35,039 nt of DNA. It comes from CAWVWD01 sp965662365 (lineage in GTDB: Bacteria; Bacteroidota; Bacteroidia; Chitinophagales; Saprospiraceae). Location: positions 1-35,039 of the forward strand of contig CBFIHR010000047.1 in NCBI GenBank assembly GCA_965662365.1, given 5' to 3'. Below are positions 1 through 6,943 of the stretch, in pieces (within the stretch, counting starts at the first letter, position 1; each line of letters begins with the position of its first letter). The translations under genes were made by a program, and so were the position numbers. The notes under the pieces were generated by a model. It had not been told where the DNA came from and did no database searches. It worked only from the letters and a program-made list of their open reading frames with translations.

Positions 1-91
1 TCTTTTTTGCATGTCTTCCCATATAGAGGACAAATTTATGTTATATTTATTTTTGAACCAATACTTAATAAAATTAAAAACTGAAAACTGC

Positions 92-805
92 TTACTCCTC
101 ATCATACTCATAAAGCTCATAAATCTCAATAATCCGAATCAACTTTTTCGCATAATTTTTATCCGAAGCATAACCAGCTTTTTGCAAACCGATTGCCCAG
201 CCTTCATAATCCGTGATTTCTAATTCGTAGAGTGATTGATAACGCTCACTTTGCAGGATTTTACTATGATAGCGATAACTTGCCCAAGCACTCTCAAATT
301 TTAGAAACTTATCATGTCGAGTGTCATCATGAAAAGTGTAACATCTACCTTGCTGACGCTTTTGCCCTGGGGTGCATTTGATACCAAAATGATTATTGAT
401 AGACGTTGCCATTTTACTTTTTCCAAAACCCGACTCGACCAATCCTTGTGCTAAAGTAATACTGGCAGGAATACCGAATTTTTCCTGTTCTGCTACCGCA
501 ATGTGTGCAAAACGATCAATATAATCAAAGGCTTTTTGGTGATAATCTTCGAGTTGTCGTTGAGGAATTCTGGGAACAAAAGTTATGCTAGCAGTGTCCG
601 CTTTTGAACGCTCTTGCGTTTGATTCAATCTTTTTTCTTTTTCTTTTTTTTGATGTTCTAATAGTTGAAAAAAATCGTTTAGATTCATTAAGGTATCGAC
701 TTTAGTCGTATCGTTAGCGAGTCCGAATGTAAGAGTAGGAATAGTGGAAATTAATGTGCTAATTACCATTATTTTAAGAATAGTTAAACCTGATACTTGT
801 TTCAT
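92..805 (-). CDS. Secreted GH73-type glucosaminidase
   Basis: A 237-residue exported peptidoglycan hydrolase of the glucosaminidase (FlgJ C-domain, GH73) family, which cleaves the glycan backbone of the cell wall. Residues 1-28 form a signal peptide with a long hydrophobic core. Residues 40-75 are a charged, Lys/Glu-rich linker, and the enzyme domain fills about 85-237. The segment ITLAQGLVESGFGKS holds the expected catalytic Glu (E124), followed by NNHFGIKC and the YASDKNYA motif near the C-terminus, both typical of the family. No LysM or SH3 wall-binding module is present, so it is a minimal single-domain enzyme. The next gene upstream on this strand, at 861, is unrelated. The family assignment is firm, but the role (cell separation or wall turnover) is inferred. 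Confidence 0.9.
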   Translation of the reverse strand: MKQVSGLTILKIMVISTLISTIPTLTFGLANDTTKVDTLMNLNDFFQLLEHQKKEKEKRLNQTQERSKADTASITFVPRIPQRQLEDYHQKAFDYIDRFAHIAVAEQEKFGIPASITLAQGLVESGFGKSKMATSINNHFGIKCTPGQKRQQGRCYTFHDDTRHDKFLKFESAWASYRYHSKILQSERYQSLYELEITDYEGWAIGLQKAGYASDKNYAKKLIRIIEIYELYEYDEE

Positions 806-860
806 TTTGTACGTTTATTGATGGTTTATTAATCATTAATGGTTGCACAATTTATGATTT

Positions 861-1385
861 TTATTCTTTTGATGCTAATAATTTATCAATAATTTTCATT
901 GCTTTTTCTATTCTAATTATCTTATTACCAATTAGTTTTATATAATTTTTATTATATTTGATCAGTGTTGATTCATAGATTTGAAATAACTCATCTCGAA
1001 AATTTGGATGTTCTCGTTGCTCATCATATTCCCACGGCACATCAGTGCCACAGAGTAAGTATAAGTCATACTTACGGCTTTTAATTTGTTCTAATATCCA
1101 TTGATCACAGTTGCCATATTTTACATTTGACCATATTTCAATGACGATTAAATCGGTGTCACAAAATAAAATTTTATTTGCTACTTTTTCTTTTTTTGCT
1201 TCTGCTAATAATTGCCCTTGTGCAATATCGAGCAAATCGTGTTGCTCATAAGGTCGATTGAGTTGATCAATATAAGTTCGTGCGTACTCCTCCACCCAAA
1301 CCGTATCGTAATGTTTCGCCAATTGCTTTGCTAAAGTCGTTTTGCCCGTAGATTCTGGACCGATAAGAACAATTTTTTTCATCAT
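861..1385 (-). CDS. NadR-type P-loop kinase (AAA family ATPase)
   Basis: A 174-residue P-loop protein matching the stand-alone ribosylnicotinamide-kinase domain of NadR. The Walker A is GPESTGKTT near the N-terminus, followed by WVEEYARTYID and the QGQLLAEA segment, which are hallmarks of this family in Bacteroidota. FCDTDLIVIEIW is the Walker B-like strand. The likely reaction is ATP-dependent phosphorylation of nicotinamide riboside to NMN in the cytoplasm. The NadR adenylyltransferase and repressor domains are absent, so the gene symbol is withheld. Translation may start at either of the first two Met codons. It lies 63 nt downstream of the reductase gene on the same strand and could be cotranscribed with it. 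Confidence 0.8.
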   Translation of the reverse strand: MMKKIVLIGPESTGKTTLAKQLAKHYDTVWVEEYARTYIDQLNRPYEQHDLLDIAQGQLLAEAKKEKVANKILFCDTDLIVIEIWSNVKYGNCDQWILEQIKSRKYDLYLLCGTDVPWEYDEQREHPNFRDELFQIYESTLIKYNKNYIKLIGNKIIRIEKAMKIIDKLLASKE

Positions 1386-1448
1386 AAATAACTTTCTGGC
1401 CTATCCAGAGATCTTGAAGTTTAAGTAATCCTGGTTCGTAAAGGCTAC

Positions 1449-2495
1449 CTAAGCTAAAGCACTTCCCTCAATTTCCAAAATTAATTCAGCACCAAAACAA
1501 CCACCAGGCGTTTGAAAACCAATATTATAATTTCCATTGACGATTTTTTTAACAATATGAACAGCGACTTGAGCAGTGTTTTCGTAGGCATCTTTCACTT
1601 TGAGTGTTGCCGATTTTTTTTCACCTTTTTTACTAATAACTTCCGCATAAAAATAAGATTCAGATTGCAATCTATCATTGGGCGAAAGCCCAGCAGGACG
1701 AGTTTTGATAATTGTTTTTGCAATAGATTTGACAATAGGATTTTTTAATAACCACTTTAATTTTGTCGTCAATCGCATCATATTTGCCCCTTTTTCGGTT
1801 GTTGCCAAATAGGCTTCGACATTCGGAATATTCGCCGTGTAAAAAGCCGTTGAAACATCGCCCCACGGTGCAGTTGCACAAATACTTTCGTACCAATTTC
1901 CAAACTGAAAAGTCCGAGTTTTTTGACCTAAAGGCACCGTTACGATTTTTCCATTTTTACGAATAGTCGCTCCGTTCGGCAAGTTTTCAATGGTCGATAA
2001 AGCCGTTCCCCTCGAAACACCACCATTTTTCATCGCAATCGCCAAGGTTAAATGTGTCGCATCAGGCAGTTGTTGATGCAAATGAGCCACCAAACAATCC
2101 GAAGGCACGACATCAAAACCAACGCCTGGCATCAACATAATTTGCTGCTTCACCGCTTGTTCATTCAAACTATGTGCATACTCAAAACCTTCGACTTGAC
2201 CCGATAAATCCAAGTAATGCACATAATTGCGTAAGCAAGCATGAATCATCGGTCTGGTCGTAAAGTGAAACGGCCCAGCACAATGCAGCACCAAATCAAT
2301 ATCACTCAAATTATCATTTAAAATATCGTCATTTTCCAAATCAAAAACTCGGAACGGCAAATCAAATCGCTCCGCTAACGCCTTAACTTTTCCTTCATTT
2401 CGCCCGGCGATTATTGGCTTAAAATTTTGTCGTTGAGCTTCCTCTAAGATAAGTTCACCAGTATAACCTGTGATTCCGTAAAAAAGTGTTTTCAT
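1449..2495 (-). CDS. Saccharopine dehydrogenase-like NAD(P)-binding oxidoreductase (trans-acting enoyl reductase type)
   Basis: A 348-residue oxidoreductase. The N-terminus reads FYGITGYTGELI, a GxxGxxG dinucleotide-binding loop characteristic of saccharopine-dehydrogenase-like proteins, followed by AGRNEGKV. HCAGPFHFTTRPM and MPGVGFDVVPSDCLV are further conserved blocks of the branch annotated as trans-acting enoyl reductases. The C-terminal QTPGGCFGAELI is also typical. The substrate is unknown. It is encoded just downstream of a GNAT acetyltransferase, with a hairpin at 2510-2529 in the 39-nt gap. Homologues with this architecture occur singly in many bacteria, so the context does not reveal a pathway. 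Confidence 0.8.
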   Translation of the reverse strand: MKTLFYGITGYTGELILEEAQRQNFKPIIAGRNEGKVKALAERFDLPFRVFDLENDDILNDNLSDIDLVLHCAGPFHFTTRPMIHACLRNYVHYLDLSGQVEGFEYAHSLNEQAVKQQIMLMPGVGFDVVPSDCLVAHLHQQLPDATHLTLAIAMKNGGVSRGTALSTIENLPNGATIRKNGKIVTVPLGQKTRTFQFGNWYESICATAPWGDVSTAFYTANIPNVEAYLATTEKGANMMRLTTKLKWLLKNPIVKSIAKTIIKTRPAGLSPNDRLQSESYFYAEVISKKGEKKSATLKVKDAYENTAQVAVHIVKKIVNGNYNIGFQTPGGCFGAELILEIEGSALA

Positions 2496-2509
2496 GTTTT
2501 GAATTTTGT

Positions 2510-2532
2510 GTTTCGGGTTGCCCCGAAACCCG
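2510..2532. repeat. Short intergenic inverted repeat with two alternative foldings
   Basis: GTTTCGGG (2510-2517) and CCCGAAAC (2522-2529) form a perfect 8-bp stem with a 4-nt loop in the gap between the GNAT gene and the oxidoreductase gene. A second stem, CGGGTT (2514-2519) with AACCCG (2527-2532), uses the same bases, so only one can form at a time. No T tract follows on either strand, which argues against a simple terminator. Confidence 0.6.
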
Positions 2533-2534
2533 TA

Positions 2535-3023
2535 TCATAATTCCTTAATCATCCAAATATTACAACCTGTATGCCCCGAGTTTCCTAAAGGATTTTGAAG
2601 ATGTGTAAAACCTGCTTTTTCATAAATATTGACTGCTTTCGCAAAAGCAGGTAAACTCTCAATGTACATTTCGGTAAAGCCATAATTTTTAGCAACCTCA
2701 ATAGATTTATTCATCAATAATCGTCCGATACCTTTTCCTCGTGCGGCTTTCGCCAAATAGAACTTGACCAATTCTACGCAGCCTTTCGGCAAATTGTCGG
2801 TCGGATAAATACCGCAGCAGCCGACAATTTCGCCATTCAATTCCGCTGTCCATAATTCAGCTTTTGGTGTTTGAAATAGCTCAAAAAGTGCGTCCGTTGT
2901 CGGGTCCACAAAGACGGTTCCCTCTGTCGGTGCATCGTGTTCTATAAATACCGCACGAATGATTTTTGCTAAAGTCGGATTGTCGCTTTTTTGGACGTTT
3001 CGGATGTTGATTTGGTCTGTCAT
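2535..3023 (-). CDS. GNAT family N-acetyltransferase
   Basis: A 162-residue acetyltransferase of the GNAT fold. Residues from about 70 read GEIVGCCGIYP and VELVKFYLAKAARGKGIGRLLM; the second holds the acetyl-CoA pyrophosphate-binding motif RGKGIG. AVNIYEKAGFTHL is the usual C-terminal motif. It transfers an acetyl group from acetyl-CoA to an amine; the acceptor cannot be read from sequence. It starts the minus-strand group that runs down to 861. A possible -7 element (TATTTTTG on the minus strand, 3054-3047) lies 24 nt before the start codon, with no clear -33 box. Confidence 0.88.
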   Translation of the reverse strand: MTDQINIRNVQKSDNPTLAKIIRAVFIEHDAPTEGTVFVDPTTDALFELFQTPKAELWTAELNGEIVGCCGIYPTDNLPKGCVELVKFYLAKAARGKGIGRLLMNKSIEVAKNYGFTEMYIESLPAFAKAVNIYEKAGFTHLQNPLGNSGHTGCNIWMIKEL

Positions 3024-3351
3024 AATGTTGTGTTGAATGTTTTAGACAAAAATAGCTTTATTTCATCATAATTGAAGTGCTAATGTTAAATTATCATTAA
3101 TTCAAAAAAAATGACAATCCAAAGAAATATTTGATAAGAATTTGTAAATCAATGCTTTATTTCCATTCTTAAACCTCCACAAAATACAATTTGGCGAAAG
3201 CCTAAATTATCCATTAAAAAAATGTTTTTATAAGTTATAAATCCTTTTAAATCAACAAGTTATAAATAAAAACGTTTGGTAGAACAAAAAAATCATTCTA
3301 CTTTTGTGGTAAGTTTTAACAGGGTAGTTGTTTTAACAACTATTTATTAAA
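3024..3351. other. Divergent intergenic region (GNAT / esterase)
   Basis: This 328-nt AT-rich gap between two divergently transcribed genes holds the promoter of the esterase (3275-3306) and a possible -7 box for the acetyltransferase (3047-3054). I saw no open frame and no RNA gene in it. Confidence 0.6.
3275..3306 (+). promoter_or_regulatory. Bacteroidota-type promoter of the esterase gene
   Basis: TTTG (3275-3278) and TACTTTTG (3299-3306) are separated by 20 nt and match the -33 TTTG / -7 TAnnTTTG consensus of the Bacteroidota primary sigma factor. Transcription would start about 3312-3314, leaving a leader of about 40 nt before the start at 3352. Confidence 0.65.
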
Positions 3352-4119
3352 ATGATAATGTGTATTGACACAATTGTTAATCACGATTTATTAAAAATTA
3401 ATCAATCAATACAATTGAAAGAACAACATCATAAGTGGTATTCAAATAACTTAGGAAAAGAGTTGGATATGTTGGTTTTTGGTCATTCGGGTTATCCAGT
3501 GATTATCTTTCCGACAACAATGGGAAGTTATTACGAAGCGAAAGATTTCAAGTTAATTGAGTCGGCTCGCTGGTTTGTGGAGCAAGGTATGGTTCAATTA
3601 TTCTGCCCAGATTCTATCAACGACATGAGCTGGTACAATAAAAGTATTCACCCGGCTCAAAAAGTACAAAATCATAATTGGTACGATAAAGCTATTTTGG
3701 AAGAGTTGGTAGAAAGTATCCGTTGGAATACGCCTGCTGGAAAGGTAGCGGTTGCAGGTTGTAGCTTTGGTGGTTATCATGCTGCGAATTTTGCATTTCG
3801 TCATCCAGAGGTGGTTTCTCATATGATTTCTATGAGTGGAGCATTTGATATCAAGTCGTTTATGGACGGTCATTATGATGATAATGTATATTTTAATAAT
3901 CCAGTTGATTTCATGCACAATGCGGATAACCCTGCATTATGGAATATGAAAATCATTTTAGGTACATCAGAGTGGGATATTTGTCGCCCATCGAATCAAG
4001 AAATGTCAAATATTTTAAACAAAAAAGGGATTCAGCATTGGTACGACGAAAGAGGTTGGCAAGAACATGACTGGCCGCTTTGGCGTGAAATGTTTCCACA
4101 TTATTTGTCTGTAATGTAG
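3352..4119 (+). CDS. Alpha/beta-hydrolase esterase (EstA/esterase-D type)
   Basis: A 255-residue cytoplasmic serine hydrolase. The nucleophile elbow is GCSFGG with Ser138, preceded by the beta strand KVAVA. IILGTSEWDICRPSN supplies a likely catalytic Asp, and WQEHDWPLWREMFPHYL supplies the His. Early segments PVIIFPTTMGSYYE and SINDMSWYNKSIHP resemble the esterase family related to esterase D. No signal peptide is present. Start codons at 3352 and 3358 are equally possible. A strong terminator follows at 4174-4195, yet the next three genes on this strand form an operon, so this gene is adjacent but not necessarily cotranscribed. Given that context it may cleave an ester or thioester connected with the ligases; that is inference only. 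Confidence 0.8.
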   Translation: MIMCIDTIVNHDLLKINQSIQLKEQHHKWYSNNLGKELDMLVFGHSGYPVIIFPTTMGSYYEAKDFKLIESARWFVEQGMVQLFCPDSINDMSWYNKSIHPAQKVQNHNWYDKAILEELVESIRWNTPAGKVAVAGCSFGGYHAANFAFRHPEVVSHMISMSGAFDIKSFMDGHYDDNVYFNNPVDFMHNADNPALWNMKIILGTSEWDICRPSNQEMSNILNKKGIQHWYDERGWQEHDWPLWREMFPHYLSVM

Positions 4120-4133
4120 TGATTTCAAGTTTA

Positions 4134-4195
4134 CTAAACTTTTAAAGTTTAGCAATCTTCGGGTAGCAATAACGTCCAAACGTGGACTTTTTTTT
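4134..4195 (+). terminator. Tandem hairpins ending in a T tract after the esterase gene
   Basis: A perfect 8-bp hairpin (CTAAACTT 4134-4141 with AAGTTTAG 4145-4152) is followed by a second stem GTCCA (4174-4178) / TGGAC (4183-4187) that runs directly into eight T residues (4188-4195). The second has the form of an intrinsic terminator. A third small stem, AGTGT/ACACT with TTTT, lies at 4211-4230. Confidence 0.7.
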
Positions 4196-4232
4196 ATAAT
4201 AAAATTTCATAGTGTTGAATTGACACTTTTAT

Positions 4233-4285
4233 TGTTTGAATGTTTGAATGTGCCGATTTTTTTGGTACACTCAAACATTCAAACA
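4233..4285. repeat. Octamer-built palindrome, copy 1 (upstream of the ATP-grasp gene)
   Basis: Arms 4233-4254 and 4264-4285 are 22 nt each and pair at all but one position (one G-T wobble), around a 9-nt T-rich loop. Each arm is built from a tandem octamer: TGTTTGAA occurs twice in the left arm, and its complement TTCAAACA (or a one-base variant) twice in the right. No T tract follows. Copies 2 and 3 occupy the next two gene junctions. Confidence 0.8.
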
Positions 4286-4303
4286 CATAAAGAATAAAAT
4301 CAA

Positions 4304-5968
4304 ATGAAAAAAATAGGAATATTATTCGGAATGGAAGATACGTTTCCATGGGCATTTATCGACAAGGTAAACTCTATGAACGTAGAAGGTATTGTAGCAG
4401 AACCGGTGACGGTTGATATGGTATCACAAGGTCAAGCGTCGGGTTATGCGGTGATTATTGATCGTATTTCTCAAGATGTACCGTTTTACCGTGCCTTTTT
4501 GAAAAATGCGGCGATTTCTGGTACGGCTGTGATTAACAATCCGTTTTGGTGGTCAGCAGATGAAAAGTTTTTTAACAATGCTTTAGCGTTAAAAGTTGGT
4601 GTTCCTGTTCCAAAAACCGTATTATTGCCGTCCAAAGAACGTCCAGATGATACGAGCGATAAGTCATTTCGTAATTTGAAGTTTCCAATTAGTTGGGAGG
4701 CGATATTTAATCATATTGGATTTCCGGCATTTATGAAGCCGCACGCAGGTGGTGGATGGAAATCTGTTTATAAAGTGAATAATCCTGACGAGTTGTTCAA
4801 GGCTTATGATGAGACAGAGCAATTGGTCATGATGCTTCAAGAGAATGTTGATTTTGAAGATTATTATCGTTGTTATTATGTTGGTGGTCGTGTGAAGATC
4901 ATGCCTTATGAGCCACGCAATCCGCATCACTTGCGTTATGTTCAAGATGCAAAGCCTGATCCGAAAATCATTGCGACAATTGAAGATTATGTTGTACGTT
5001 TGTGTGAAGCTTTAGGATATGACTTTAATACAGTAGAATTTGCTGTTCGTGATGGTGTGCCTTATGCAATTGATTTTTGTAATCCAGCACCCGATGCAGA
5101 TATTCATTCGGTAGGTCAAGAGAACTTTGATTGGGTTGTGCAGAACGCTGCGGAATTTGCAATCGAAAGAGCATTAGAGCAAGATGACGAGATTGATAAT
5201 TTGACGTGGGGAATGTTCGTTGAAAATGGCGTATTCGGTGGCGACATGCAAATCGAAAAAGTCGAGAACAATCCTGCAAGTTTGATTACCGGTGAGATTT
5301 TGGCAAAAATGGAAGATGAATTGGAAGAGGCAATTCAGGAAGAGTTAGATAAATTGACAGAAGAGCAAGTAGCTCAAGTAATGGAGCCAGAGTTTGTAGA
5401 AGAATTGGCAGACGAAGCGATTGAAGAAATCGTTGAGGAAATCGAGGAGTTATTCGAAGAAGAGGAAGAAGAGACGCCGGCTGCAAAATTGACAGAGGAA
5501 GTGATGGAAGAGTTAGAACTGAAATTACAAACTGCTGTTGAAAAAGAGTTCGCAAAATTGTCAGAAGACCAAATCAAAGCATTATTAAAAAAAGATTTTA
5601 TCAATGAGTTAGTTGGTGAAATGTTGGAAGAGGTAGAAGAGGAAATTGAAGATTGGTTAGAGGACAAAGAGGAAGATAAAACAGAAGATAAAACAGAAGC
5701 TGAAGCTGAAGAAACTGAAGCACCAGATGCAAGAACAACCTTGTTAGAAACAATTGGAACGGCTTCTGTTGAGGATAAAGATGATTTGAAAAAAATCAAA
5801 GGTGTAGGTCCGAAATTAGAAGGAATTTTAAACGAAATCGGAGTTTATACATTTGAGCAGGTCAGTAAAATGACAGAAAAAGAATATGATTTAGTAGATT
5901 CGTTGTTGACAGCATTCAAAGGTCGTGGAAAACGTGACGATTGGGCTGGTCAAGCGAAGAGTCTGTAA
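4304..5968 (+). CDS. ATP-grasp ligase fused to an acidic repeat region and a C-terminal HhH domain
   Basis: A 554-residue cytoplasmic protein. Residues 1-315 form an RimK-like ATP-grasp domain: FMKPHAGGGW (K145, glycine loop 147-152) binds ATP, and VEFAV (E245) with IDFCNP (D257, N260) gives the Mg2+ ligands. Such enzymes couple ATP hydrolysis to carboxylate-amine bond formation through an acylphosphate. Residues 335-480 are extremely Glu-rich and predicted helical, with a two-fold repeat of about 50 residues starting near 343 and 411. Residues 495-554 hold KIKGVGPKLEGILNEIG, a helix-hairpin-helix of the kind attached to ribosomal or NADH-dehydrogenase-like proteins, ending in a basic tail. 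The acidic and HhH parts are not normal for ATP-grasp enzymes. It is the first gene of a three-gene operon. The domain assignment is firm; substrates are unknown. Confidence 0.85.
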   Translation: MKKIGILFGMEDTFPWAFIDKVNSMNVEGIVAEPVTVDMVSQGQASGYAVIIDRISQDVPFYRAFLKNAAISGTAVINNPFWWSADEKFFNNALALKVGVPVPKTVLLPSKERPDDTSDKSFRNLKFPISWEAIFNHIGFPAFMKPHAGGGWKSVYKVNNPDELFKAYDETEQLVMMLQENVDFEDYYRCYYVGGRVKIMPYEPRNPHHLRYVQDAKPDPKIIATIEDYVVRLCEALGYDFNTVEFAVRDGVPYAIDFCNPAPDADIHSVGQENFDWVVQNAAEFAIERALEQDDEIDNLTWGMFVENGVFGGDMQIEKVENNPASLITGEILAKMEDELEEAIQEELDKLTEEQVAQVMEPEFVEELADEAIEEIVEEIEELFEEEEEETPAAKLTEEVMEELELKLQTAVEKEFAKLSEDQIKALLKKDFINELVGEMLEEVEEEIEDWLEDKEEDKTEDKTEAEAEETEAPDARTTLLETIGTASVEDKDDLKKIKGVGPKLEGILNEIGVYTFEQVSKMTEKEYDLVDSLLTAFKGRGKRDDWAGQAKSL

Positions 5969-6020
5969 TGTTTGAACGTTCGATTGTGCTGATCTTTTGG
6001 CACAATCGAACACTCGAACA
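5969..6020. repeat. Octamer-built palindrome, copy 2 (ATP-grasp / amidotransferase junction)
   Basis: The left arm begins at the base after the TAA stop codon (5969-5990) and pairs with 5999-6020 around an 8-nt loop, with two mismatched positions and two wobbles. Units are TGTTTGAA CGTTCGAT on the left and AATCGAAC ACTCGAAC on the right. Several base changes relative to copy 1 occur in both arms together, so pairing is kept while sequence drifts. The amidotransferase start is 17 nt further on. Confidence 0.8.
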
Positions 6021-6037
6021 TAAATTAACAACTTCTT

Positions 6038-6865
6038 ATGGTACGAGTAGCAATATTAGATATGAACAACAATGTCCCGAATTTGGGGCTTGGAAATATA
6101 GTGGAAATCGTAAAAGATTTCTCGGATGAGGTAGAATCGCAGGTTTTTGACGTACGTCACAAAGGCGAACTGCCGGACATCACATGGGATATTTATATCT
6201 CATCAGGTGGGCCTGGCGATCCGCTCGAAGGCGATGGCGATTGGGATAAACGCTATTATGCGTTGATGGATGAATTGTGGCAACACAACTTATCAAATCC
6301 TAATAAAAAATATGCGTTTTTTATTTGTCACTCTTTCCAAATGATGGTTCATCATTTAGGTGTTGCTGAAATCGTACCTCGTCGATCAATGTCTTTTGGA
6401 ACTTTTCCGGTACATAAAACTGAAGATGGAGAAAAGGATAGAAACTTCCGAAACCTTCCTGATCCGTTTTACGTGGCAGATTTTCGTCATTGGCAAGTTT
6501 TGAATCCTAATGTGGCTCGTTTAGAAGAAACGGGAGCGACTATTTTAGCATTAGAAAAGATTCGACCACATGTTGATTTGGAGCGAGCAATTATGGCAAT
6601 TCGTTTTTCTGATGAGTTTTTTGGAACGCAATTTCATCCAGAAGCAGACCCTGTCGGTATGCTCAAACGCTTTAGAGAATCGGACAAGTATAATCACATC
6701 ATTAGTAATTATGGTGAGGAAAAATATCGAAGAATGATTGATGATTTGCATCATCCTGAAAAAATGGGTCTAACGCATGACATGGTGTTACCAACGTTTT
6801 TGAGGGAATCGATACAAAAAGTAGAGCGGTTGAAAACTGCAGAAATGGAACATTTCACTGTTTAA
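6038..6865 (+). CDS. Class I glutamine amidotransferase-like protein
   Basis: A 275-residue protein with the triad glutamine amidotransferase fold. FFICHSFQ carries the nucleophile Cys97, and TQFHPEADP carries His200 and Glu202. YISSGGPGDP is the conserved oxyanion or glycine loop region seen in GMP synthase and carbamoyl-phosphate synthase subunits. The usual GxCxGxQ elbow is changed to FICHSFQ, a common variation in stand-alone members of the family. It would release ammonia from glutamine for a partner synthetase; the flanking ATP-grasp genes are the obvious candidates. The C-terminal 60 residues (EKYRRMIDDLHHPEKMG and after) are an extension beyond the core fold. It lies between two palindromes, 69 nt after the first ligase gene and 78 nt before the next. 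Confidence 0.85.
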   Translation: MVRVAILDMNNNVPNLGLGNIVEIVKDFSDEVESQVFDVRHKGELPDITWDIYISSGGPGDPLEGDGDWDKRYYALMDELWQHNLSNPNKKYAFFICHSFQMMVHHLGVAEIVPRRSMSFGTFPVHKTEDGEKDRNFRNLPDPFYVADFRHWQVLNPNVARLEETGATILALEKIRPHVDLERAIMAIRFSDEFFGTQFHPEADPVGMLKRFRESDKYNHIISNYGEEKYRRMIDDLHHPEKMGLTHDMVLPTFLRESIQKVERLKTAEMEHFTV

Positions 6866-6867
6866 TT

Positions 6868-6932
6868 GTTCAAATGTTTGAATGTTTGCCCTACAACCTC
6901 GGCGGGCATTCAAACACTCGAATATTCAAACA
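6868..6932. repeat. Octamer-built palindrome, copy 3 (amidotransferase / second ligase junction)
   Basis: It begins two bases after the TAA stop of the amidotransferase gene. The left side contains TGTTCAAA TGTTTGAA TGTTTGCC in octamer register; the right side contains ATTCAAAC ACTCGAAT ATTCAAAC. Pairing is less perfect than in copies 1 and 2, but the unit and register are the same. It ends 11 nt before the start codon at 6944. Confidence 0.7.
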
Positions 6933-6943
6933 ACTTCAATAAA

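Noticed and set aside
5374..5799. A Ser-rich 141-codon open frame on the minus strand
   Set aside because: It is the antisense of the Glu-rich region of the ATP-grasp protein; Glu codons read backwards give Ser and Leu. No start signal or family resemblance.
5941..6129. A 62-codon plus-strand open frame over the ATP-grasp/amidotransferase junction
   Set aside because: It runs through the palindrome and overlaps both genes out of frame; no ribosome-binding site and no recognisable product.
4233..6932. Octamer repeats considered as a CRISPR array
   Set aside because: The units are 8 nt, arranged as inverted arms, with genes between them; no regular 25-40-nt repeats or spacers and no cas genes are present.
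6866..6943. A 26-codon N-terminal extension of the second ligase
   Set aside because: It is read from palindrome copy 3 and a start at 6944 gives a sensible protein; the extension has Cys-rich, non-conserved content.
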